DNA from: Oxalobacteraceae bacterium OTU3CAMAD1 | GTDB taxonomy: Bacteria > Pseudomonadota > Gammaproteobacteria > Burkholderiales > Burkholderiaceae_D | Direction: 5' to 3' | Assembly (NCBI GenBank): GCA_024123915.1 | Contig: CP099650.1 | Span: forward strand, 3,968,001 to 4,032,000 | Length of the DNA: 64,000 bases | Shown here: in pieces, positions 56,756 to 64,000 of the stretch | Layout: each line of letters starts with the position of its first letter | How positions within the stretch are numbered: position 1 is the first letter of the stretch | Translations under genes and position numbers: made by a program | The notes under the pieces: generated by a model | The model's input: the letters and a program-made list of their open reading frames with translations, nothing else | What the model was told of the DNA's origin: nothing | Databases searched by the model: none

Positions 56756-58465
56756 ATGACTACCTTCACCGGCAATAACTCGATCGACGCGCTGTTTCAT
56801 AGCAGCTGGGCGACCCAAACCAAAACACCGATCAGCCTGACTTACAGCTTCCTGACCGTGGCGCCGGTTGGAACCTACTGGATGGATTCAGTCGGTTTCG
56901 CCGCGATGACCGCAGGTCAGCGTGAGGGCGTGAAGGCGGCGATGGCGACCTGGTCGGCTGTTGCCAATATCACCTATACGGAGGTCGCTTCCGGCGGCGA
57001 CCTGCTTCTTGGCACCAATGATCAAGGCACGGCGAGCGCCGGCTACGCCACCTATCCGGCGTCTGGCAGGACTGTCTACTTATTTACCAGCAATATAGAC
57101 CCGAACAACTTCAACCTTGTCGACGGTGGTTATGGCAAGAACGTGCTGATACACGAACTTGGCCATACGCTTGGATTGAAGCACCCGGGCGACTACGCTC
57201 ACGAAGACGACTCGAAAGACGAAGGCCCGTTCCTGCCGACCGCGACGGATAACCGGGACTACACGGTAATGTCGTACAACCAAGGTTCGGGGGTTGTTTA
57301 TCATGGCAAGTACGGCATCACGCCGATGCTGTACGACATCCAGGTGGCCCAGCTGCTGTACGGCGCCAACATGACCTATCATACCGGCGCGGACACCTAC
57401 CGCTTTACCGGGGACACCGTGCCGCAGTGCATCTGGGACGCGGGCGGCGTCGATACCCTCGATTTTTCCGCGTGCGCGGGCGCCACCGTGATTGATCTGA
57501 ACGCCGGTTCCTTCAGCTCGACCGCGCCCGGCTACCACAACATTTCGATCGCTTACAACGTGACGATCGAGCGCGCGATCGCGGGCAATGGCGGATCCAC
57601 CATTCACGGCAACGATGCCGGCAACGTCATCATTGGCGGCATCCGCAACGATTACGTTTATCTGGGCAAGGGCAGCGACACTGTCACCGGCGGCGGGGGC
57701 GGCGACATCGTGATATTCGAGAACGACATCGAGAACTACACCCTCAGCGGCAACAGCGCCACCCTGACGGTCAAGGGCCAGGGCACGGACGTGCTCAACA
57801 ATATTCCGACGCTGTATTTCAAGGATTTCATCGTGCGGGCCACCGACTACGTCTGGATCGGCGCCGGCGGCGACGGCGCCGACGTGTTCAAGGGCGGGTC
57901 GGGCGCCGAACTGTTCAGCGGCGGGGCCGGCGTCGATACCGTCAGCTATAGCCGGGAGCGCGCCAATTTCACCGTATGGTCCGCCAACAGCGCGTTCAAG
58001 GTGCGCGACGATGGCGGCAGCGGCGGGATCGATGTGACCGCCGGCGTAGAACGCTTGAAGTTTTCCGATGGCAGCGGCGTGGCGCTCGACATCGACGGCG
58101 CGGCCGGCCAGACCTACCGCCTGTACCAGGCGGCCTTCAACCGGACGCCGGACCAGGGCGGTTTCAGCTTCTGGCTCGACAAGATGGACGACGGCCTCGG
58201 CCTGGCGAGCATGGCGCAGTTCTTCCTCAACAGCGCCGAGAATGTTGCGACCTACGGCACGCTGACGGACGCGCAGTTCGTCGGCCAGGTGTACACCAAT
58301 GTGCTGCACCGCCAGCCGGACGCCGGCGGCCTCGACTTCTACCTGAAGGGCCTCGCCGCCGGGCTGACCCGCGCGGCGGTGCTGGCGGACTTTTCCGAAT
58401 CGCCGGAGAACCAGGCCGCCGTGATCGGCTCGATCACCAACGGCATCAACTACACGGTGTTCTAG
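56756..58465 (+). CDS. M10 serralysin-like metalloprotease with DUF4214, tandem copy 3
   Basis: A 569-residue homolog. The zinc motif HELGHTLGLKH starts at His133; Met-turn VMSYNQ. The substrate-cleft region around YPASGRTVYLFTSNIDPNN differs from the other copies, as does the RTX-proximal VIFENDIENYTLSGNSATL, which copy 4 shares in part (VYFERALDSYTVHG). The last 115 residues match copies 2 and 4 almost exactly. It follows copy 2 by 95 nt. Differences in the catalytic domain suggest different targets, an inference. Confidence 0.9.
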   Translation: MTTFTGNNSIDALFHSSWATQTKTPISLTYSFLTVAPVGTYWMDSVGFAAMTAGQREGVKAAMATWSAVANITYTEVASGGDLLLGTNDQGTASAGYATYPASGRTVYLFTSNIDPNNFNLVDGGYGKNVLIHELGHTLGLKHPGDYAHEDDSKDEGPFLPTATDNRDYTVMSYNQGSGVVYHGKYGITPMLYDIQVAQLLYGANMTYHTGADTYRFTGDTVPQCIWDAGGVDTLDFSACAGATVIDLNAGSFSSTAPGYHNISIAYNVTIERAIAGNGGSTIHGNDAGNVIIGGIRNDYVYLGKGSDTVTGGGGGDIVIFENDIENYTLSGNSATLTVKGQGTDVLNNIPTLYFKDFIVRATDYVWIGAGGDGADVFKGGSGAELFSGGAGVDTVSYSRERANFTVWSANSAFKVRDDGGSGGIDVTAGVERLKFSDGSGVALDIDGAAGQTYRLYQAAFNRTPDQGGFSFWLDKMDDGLGLASMAQFFLNSAENVATYGTLTDAQFVGQVYTNVLHRQPDAGGLDFYLKGLAAGLTRAAVLADFSESPENQAAVIGSITNGINYTVF

Positions 58466-58472
58466 GCGGTAA

Positions 58473-58505
58473 GAAATAGTCGGTGCCTGGCGGCTCCGGC
58501 TATTG
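58473..58505. repeat. 33-nt intergenic unit after protease 3
   Basis: Same 33-nt unit as at 56668, starting GAAATAGTCGGTGCC, in the spacer between proteases 3 and 4; evidence that the spacer was duplicated with the gene. Confidence 0.6.
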
Positions 58506-58523
58506 TCGTGCTGGCAAGATGAT

Positions 58524-58548
58524 GTTACCATAAGGAAATTGAACTTTA
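58524..58548 (+). promoter_or_regulatory. Protease-array upstream element, copy 4
   Basis: A 25-nt block, GTTACCATAAGGAAATT then GAACTTTA, ending 12 nt before the start at 58561. Confidence 0.6.
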
Positions 58549-58560
58549 TGATAACAAACG

Positions 58561-60267
58561 ATGGCTACCTTCGGCACCAACTCGATCGACGCGCTTTACT
58601 ACAAGAGCTGGGCGGCTTTTACGCAAACGCCGATCACGCTGACCTATAGTTTTCTGAAGGCGAGCCCGGCGGACGCCACCGCCAGGGACGCCCTCGGCTT
58701 CGCGCCCATGACGGCGGCGCAGCAGGCGGCAACCAAGGTCGCGATGGCCGCCTGGTCGGCGGTGGCCAACATCACCTATACCGAGGTCGCTTCCGGCGGC
58801 ATTCTGGGCATCGCGACCAACGATCAGGGCAACGAGAGCGGTGGTTACGCGGGGTATCCGAACGGTACCCGTCCCATTTACTTGTACACCAATAACACGG
58901 GCGACTATAACTTCAAGTTCGCGGACGGCGACTATGGCCGCGATGTGTTGCTCCATGAGCTGGGACACATGCTGGGATTGAAACATCCCGGCGACTACAG
59001 CAAAGACGCCATGCCCCACCACCAGGGCCCCTTCCTGCCGACCTGGTCGGATAACAAGGACTACACGGTGATGTCGTATAACGACGGGGCGGGCCGGGCG
59101 CTGCACGGCAACTATGGCATCTCGCCGATGTTGTACGACATACAGCTGGTCCAGTTGCTGTACGGCGCCAACATGAGCTATCACGCCGGCGCCGATCGGT
59201 ACAGCTTCGTCAAAGACTCGGCCCCGCAGTGCATCTGGGATGCCGGCGGCACCGATACGCTCGATTTTTCGTCATGCACCGATAGCGTTGTCATCAACAT
59301 GAACGCGGGCACCTTCAGCTCGACCGCGCCCGGCTACGACAATGTATCGATCGCCTATAACGTGACGATCGAGCGCGCCGTCGCCGGCAGCGGCGGCTCC
59401 ATCATCCACGGCAACGATGCGGGCAACGTCATCACCGGCGGCATCCGCGCCGACAACATCCATCTGGGTGGCGGCAGCGACACCGTGAACGGCGGCGGCG
59501 GTGCGGACATCGTTTATTTTGAGCGCGCCCTGGATTCCTATACGGTCCACGGGGACGGCAAGGTGCTGACCGTCAAGGGGCAGGGCACGGATACGTTGAA
59601 CAACATCCCGACAGTCTATTTCAGCGACCTGATAATTGAAGCGTCAAAATATATCAGCATCATCGGCGGCGGCGACGGCGACGATGCGTTCAGGGCGGGA
59701 ACGGGAGCCGAGTTGTTCACCGGCGGCGCAGGAGTGGATGCCGTCAGCTACAGCCGCGGGCGTGACAATTTCACCATCAGCGCGATCCGCAGCGCGTTTA
59801 CGGTCAGCGACAAGGGCGGCAGCGGCGGCCTGGATGTGGTCGCCGGCGTCGAGCGTCTGAAGTTTTCCGACGGCAGCGGCGTGGCGCTGGACATCGACGG
59901 CGCGGCCGGCCAGACCTACCGCCTGTATCAGGCGGCGTTCAACCGGACGCCGGACCAGGGCGGCTTCAGCTTCTGGCTCGACAAGATGGACGACGGCCTG
60001 GGACTGGTGAGCATGGCGCAGTTCTTCCTCAACAGCGCCGAGAACGTGGCGACCTACGGCACGCTGACGGACGCGCAGTTCGTCGGCCAGGTGTACACCA
60101 ACGTGCTGCACCGCCAGCCCGACGCCGGCGGCCTCGATTTCTACCTGAAGGGCCTTGCCGCCGGGCTGACCCGGGCGACGGTGCTGGCGGACTTCTCCGA
60201 ATCGGCCGAGAACCAGGCCGCCGTCATCGGTTCCATCACCAACGGCATCAACTACACGGTTTTTTAA
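58561..60267 (+). CDS. M10 serralysin-like metalloprotease with DUF4214, tandem copy 4
   Basis: A 568-residue homolog. Zinc motif HELGHMLGLKH from His132 (Met in place of Thr in the loop); Met-turn VMSYNDG. The RTX-like region (GGGSDTVNGGGGADIVYFE) and DUF4214 tail are intact; the tail is close to copy 3 (LDFYLKGLAAGLTRA). Its 3' end overlaps a converging diguanylate cyclase gene by 20 nt, so transcripts of the two must collide. Secretion is expected to be by type I, as for the other copies. Confidence 0.9.
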   Translation: MATFGTNSIDALYYKSWAAFTQTPITLTYSFLKASPADATARDALGFAPMTAAQQAATKVAMAAWSAVANITYTEVASGGILGIATNDQGNESGGYAGYPNGTRPIYLYTNNTGDYNFKFADGDYGRDVLLHELGHMLGLKHPGDYSKDAMPHHQGPFLPTWSDNKDYTVMSYNDGAGRALHGNYGISPMLYDIQLVQLLYGANMSYHAGADRYSFVKDSAPQCIWDAGGTDTLDFSSCTDSVVINMNAGTFSSTAPGYDNVSIAYNVTIERAVAGSGGSIIHGNDAGNVITGGIRADNIHLGGGSDTVNGGGGADIVYFERALDSYTVHGDGKVLTVKGQGTDTLNNIPTVYFSDLIIEASKYISIIGGGDGDDAFRAGTGAELFTGGAGVDAVSYSRGRDNFTISAIRSAFTVSDKGGSGGLDVVAGVERLKFSDGSGVALDIDGAAGQTYRLYQAAFNRTPDQGGFSFWLDKMDDGLGLVSMAQFFLNSAENVATYGTLTDAQFVGQVYTNVLHRQPDAGGLDFYLKGLAAGLTRATVLADFSESAENQAAVIGSITNGINYTVF

Positions 60268-61270
60268 CCGCTTCGACGATGGCCGCCGCCAGATCGCTGT
60301 CCGCCGAGGGCAGGCTGATGCGGTTGCGGCCCATGTGCTTGGCGCGGTAAAGGGCCGAGTCGGCCGCCGCGACCAGCTGGCTCGAATCGTTGTCCGGCGC
60401 CGCCAGCGCCGTGGCCGCGCCGATGCTGACCGTCACCACGTGGCCCTCGTTGCCGAGGTTGGGCATGTGCAGCTGCTCGACGCGGCAGCGGATGCGCTCG
60501 GCCACGATGGCCGCGCCCTTGAGCGACTGGTTGGGCAGGATCACCGCGAACTCTTCTCCGCCATAGCGCGCCACCAGGTCGTTGGTGCGCATTTCGCTGG
60601 CCACCGCCTTGGCGATGCGCTGCAGGCACTCGTCGCCGCCGAGGTGGCCGTAGGCATCGTTGTATTGCTTGAAATTGTCGACATCGACCATCAGCAGCGA
60701 CAGCGGCTGTTGCTGGCGCAGCGCGCGTTGCCATTCCGCGTACAGCGTGTTGTCGAAGCAGCGGCGGTTGGCCAGGCCGGTCAGGCCGTCGCGCGTGGCC
60801 AGCTGCTCCAGCGCCACCTGCGCGCATTTTTCGTCCGTCACGTCGCGCAGCGTCTCGACCACCGCCAGCAGCTTGCCCTCGTTGTCGACGATGGGGCTGG
60901 CGTCGGCGGCCAGGTAGCGGCGCCGGCCGATGCGCGGCATGTCGCACCAGTTTTCCGCGCGCAGGTTGCCGTCGGGGTCGGCGCGCCGCTGGCTGTGCGG
61001 GTCGGCGCCCCGGCCCTGGAGCACCAGGTCGGCCAGGGTGGTGCGCTGTTCATGGTAAAAGCCGCGCCAGTGGTCGGTGGTGCCCAGCACTTCCCAGGCG
61101 TCCACCGCCGTCAGGCGTTCGCAGGCGCGGTTCCAGATGATGACTTTGCCGTGGCAGTCGAGCACGAAGGTTGGAATGACCAGCAATTCCATCATTTTGA
61201 GCGCGAATCCATGCGGCTGCTCCGGGTGCGGATATTCCATCACATGCTGAATCTTGGGCTTGCGGTTCAT
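60248..61270 (-). CDS. PAS-GGDEF diguanylate cyclase
   Basis: A 340-residue cytoplasmic protein. A PAS domain fills residues 25-155 (IPTFVLDCHGKVIIWNRACERL, ADASPIVDNEGKLLAVVETLRDVT), then GGDEF: ATRDGLTGLANRRCFD, MVDVDNFKQYNDAYGHLGGD and the active motif RYGGEEFAVILP. The motif is intact, so c-di-GMP synthesis is expected. No membrane helix is seen. No I-site RxxD was located with certainty. It lies 62 nt before the end of the NarX-like gene on the same strand, which may thus be co-transcribed. Confidence 0.92.
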   Translation of the reverse strand: MNRKPKIQHVMEYPHPEQPHGFALKMMELLVIPTFVLDCHGKVIIWNRACERLTAVDAWEVLGTTDHWRGFYHEQRTTLADLVLQGRGADPHSQRRADPDGNLRAENWCDMPRIGRRRYLAADASPIVDNEGKLLAVVETLRDVTDEKCAQVALEQLATRDGLTGLANRRCFDNTLYAEWQRALRQQQPLSLLMVDVDNFKQYNDAYGHLGGDECLQRIAKAVASEMRTNDLVARYGGEEFAVILPNQSLKGAAIVAERIRCRVEQLHMPNLGNEGHVVTVSIGAATALAAPDNDSSQLVAAADSALYRAKHMGRNRISLPSADSDLAAAIVEAVKKPCS

Positions 61271-61325
61271 GACGGCGGCCTTTGGGGGTATGGGTACGAA
61301 ATCTGGAGGGGAGGTGCCGCAAGTG

Positions 61326-62207
61326 CTATGGCAGCGGGAACGACATCGTCAGCGCCGTGCCGCTGCCTGGCGCGGTGGCGACATCGAAACGTCCGCCGGC
61401 TTCCGCCACCCGTTCCGCCATGCCGCGCAGGCCATTGCCGCGCCGGGCCGGGGACGAGGTGTCGCTCGCGGCGTGGGCGGGGGCGCGGGCCGGCCCGTGG
61501 CCGCTGGCGATGCCAACCCCGTTGTCGCGCACGGTCAGGCTCAGCCGGTCTTCGGCGCGGCTGAGGCCCACCGAGACCTGCGACGCCTTGGCGTGGCGGG
61601 CGATATTGCTGAGCGATTCCTGCAGGATCCGGTAGATGACCTTGTCCATGCCGCCGTCGATGCGTCCGTCGGCGGCGATGGCGCCGGCGTCGAGCTGGCA
61701 GGCAATGCCGCTGAGGCGCGAGAACTGCGCCACCTGCTGTTCTACCGCGCCGCGCAGGCCGTCGCGCAAGCCCTCCGGCTGTAAATCGCGTACGATGGAG
61801 CGCATCGAACGCAAGGTCGCGGCGATGCGCTCGTCGACCTTGTGCAGCGCGTCCTTCAGCTCCGGGTGCTGCGCGGCCAGCGCGCCCAGCTCAAAGCTCA
61901 TCGCCAGCAAGTGCTGGCCGAGGTCGTCATGCAGGTCGCGGGCGATGCGGCGGCGGTCGGCGTCGCGCAGCGATTGCTGGCTCTTGCTCAGGTGGCAAAC
62001 CTGGCGGCGGGTGTCGGTCAGCGCCTGTTCGGCCAGCGCGCGGCCGCAGCGCTCGTGCGACAGCCTCGCTTGCAAGCGCGCCTCGATCCGGGCGAACGCG
62101 CTGCGTTGCCGTTGCTGTCGCCACAGCAGCAACAGGGCGAGCCAGACCAGCGCGCACACGCCCGCGACGATGAGATCGATCTGGATGGCTTGCGTCGTGT
62201 AGTTCAT
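61326..62207 (-). CDS. NarX/DegS-type sensor histidine kinase (HisKA_3)
   Basis: A protein of about 293 residues with one N-terminal membrane helix (LIVAGVCALVWLALLLLW), a coiled-coil stretch, the HisKA_3 dimerisation segment with the phospho-acceptor His in RRRIARDLHDDLGQHLLAM, and the HATPase domain (ILQESLSNIARHAKASQV, VRDNGVGI, GNGLRGMAERV). No sensor domain is visible, and no NarL-type regulator is adjacent, so it is an orphan in this window. The ATG at 62207 (RBS GGGGACG) is preferred over a longer frame open to 62324, which lacks coding character. Confidence 0.88.
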   Translation of the reverse strand: MNYTTQAIQIDLIVAGVCALVWLALLLLWRQQRQRSAFARIEARLQARLSHERCGRALAEQALTDTRRQVCHLSKSQQSLRDADRRRIARDLHDDLGQHLLAMSFELGALAAQHPELKDALHKVDERIAATLRSMRSIVRDLQPEGLRDGLRGAVEQQVAQFSRLSGIACQLDAGAIAADGRIDGGMDKVIYRILQESLSNIARHAKASQVSVGLSRAEDRLSLTVRDNGVGIASGHGPARAPAHAASDTSSPARRGNGLRGMAERVAEAGGRFDVATAPGSGTALTMSFPLP

Positions 62208-62392
62208 GGTGGTTCGTCCCCTGTGGTCGGGCGCCGGGCCGGTGCACTTGGTGAGATGCACGAAGCCGGTCGCCACCCTATGAAAATACCGTGGTTGCCG
62301 CACGGCAGCATTGTGCAAGGTCAACTTCCGCCGGAAACCGCGAAAAAGTGTCGCGTGGGATATAATTGAGGGTTGTCCAATCAGGAACTATC

Positions 62393-63028
62393 GTGACTTA
62401 CAGCATCAAAGAGATCTTTTACACACTGCAGGGCGAGGGCGCGCATGCCGGACGCCCGGCGGTTTTCTGCCGTTTCTCCGGCTGCAACCTGTGGACCGGG
62501 CGCGAGAGTGACCGCGCCGGCGCCGTGTGCCAGTTCTGCGATACCGATTTCGTCGGCACCGACGGCGAAGGCGGCGGCAAATTCAAGACCCCGGAGGAAC
62601 TGGCGGCGGCGATCGACGCGCTGTGGCCGGCCGCCTATCCAGCCAGCAAGTACGTGGTGTTCACCGGCGGCGAGCCGCTGTTGCAACTGGACGCGGCGTT
62701 GATCGCCGCCATGCACGCGGTCGGCTTCACGATCGCCATCGAAACCAACGGCACCTTGCCGGTGCCCGACGGCGTCGACTGGATCTGCGTCAGTCCGAAG
62801 ATGGGCTCGACACTGGTGGTGACCAAGGGCAGCGAGATCAAGGTCGTCATTCCGCAGACGGGACAGGACCTGGCGGCCTACGAACAGCTCGATTTCGAGA
62901 ATTTCTATGTGCAGGCGATGGACGGCCCGCTGGCCGAGTTCAACACCAAACTGGCGATCGAAACCTGCAAGCGCAATCCGAAATGGAAGCTGAGCCTGCA
63001 AACCCATAAACTTTTACAAATACCCTAA
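62393..63028 (+). CDS. queE: 7-carboxy-7-deazaguanine synthase
   Basis: A 211-residue radical SAM enzyme. EIFYTLQGEGAHAGRPAVF is followed by the atypical cluster motif C-x14-C-x2-C (GCNLWTGRESDRAGAVCQFC), as in the Burkholderia QueE with its long loop, in place of Cx3Cx2C. GGEPLLQ is the SAM-binding glycine motif. QueE turns 6-carboxytetrahydropterin into CDG for queuosine and 7-deazaguanine modifications. The start is GTG with RBS AGGAA 7 nt away; homology begins right there. It forms an operon with queD and tadA. Confidence 0.95.
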   Translation: MTYSIKEIFYTLQGEGAHAGRPAVFCRFSGCNLWTGRESDRAGAVCQFCDTDFVGTDGEGGGKFKTPEELAAAIDALWPAAYPASKYVVFTGGEPLLQLDAALIAAMHAVGFTIAIETNGTLPVPDGVDWICVSPKMGSTLVVTKGSEIKVVIPQTGQDLAAYEQLDFENFYVQAMDGPLAEFNTKLAIETCKRNPKWKLSLQTHKLLQIP

Positions 63029-63039
63029 GAAAAGATGTC

Positions 63040-63994
<955 letters not shown>

Positions 63995-64000
63995 GACTCC

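Noticed and set aside
53158..60267. A CRISPR array or phage tail-fibre cluster suggested by repeated sequence
   Set aside because: The repetition is due to four tandem protein-coding genes with zinc-protease motifs; no short spaced repeats exist.

Overview
The window is a GC-rich, densely packed chromosomal stretch of a betaproteobacterium, most likely an Oxalobacteraceae member of the Massilia/Duganella/Janthinobacterium group. This is an inference from gene content: a RegB/RegA pair beside a bo3 quinol oxidase, a Burkholderia-type queE-queD-tadA operon, a PEP-CTERM protein, tandem serralysin-like proteases with DUF4214 tails, and many GGDEF and hybrid-kinase genes. No rRNA, tRNA, CRISPR array, integrase or insertion sequence was seen.

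Layout. 1-2217: 3' part of a GH92 glycosidase. 2240-6790: four paralogous small proteins of unknown function, three with a shared upstream element (TCGATCKGATCA-N20-GGTAAGCTG), interspersed with a PEP-CTERM protein, a VOC protein and PPK2. 6890-9310: a PanE-like reductase and an MFS carrier. 9440-16780: a compact, mostly overlapping operon cyoABCD-SURF1-regB-regA-thpR, i.e. a terminal oxidase, an assembly factor and a redox-sensing two-component system. 16780-17800: an AT-richer patch with decayed coding sequence, followed by a Fic protein. 19040-21690: a SagB-like dehydrogenase, a YCF48/BNR-like exported protein and a small leader-peptide-like protein, which look like parts of an unstudied RiPP pathway. 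21796-26958: a giant one-protein phosphorelay. 27030-32921: a 2-hydroxyacid dehydrogenase preceded by a cascade of five-codon minigenes, a chemoreceptor, a MATE exporter, and a porin with a phosphate-binding-like protein. 33198-36953: a MASE1-CHASE hybrid kinase.

37165-41063: a coupled operon of a DUF2141 protein, a Tat-exported carotenoid oxygenase, a LytS-type kinase and a LytTR regulator. 41181-48223: purT, a DUF481 protein, a small secreted protein, a diguanylate cyclase, an Lrp regulator divergent from an ACT-domain protein, an AzgA purine permease and an MBL-fold hydrolase. 48237-53034: a sensor diguanylate cyclase, a HAD phosphatase, a small basic protein and a secreted DRGH nuclease. 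53158-60267: four tandem ~1.8-kb M10 metalloprotease genes, each with a conserved upstream element 12 nt from its start. 60248-63994: another diguanylate cyclase, a NarX-like kinase and queE-queD-tadA.

Signalling dominates: two hybrid kinases, RegBA, LytS/LytTR, an orphan NarX-like kinase, three GGDEF proteins and one chemoreceptor. Two families of palindromic intergenic repeats are scattered through the window.
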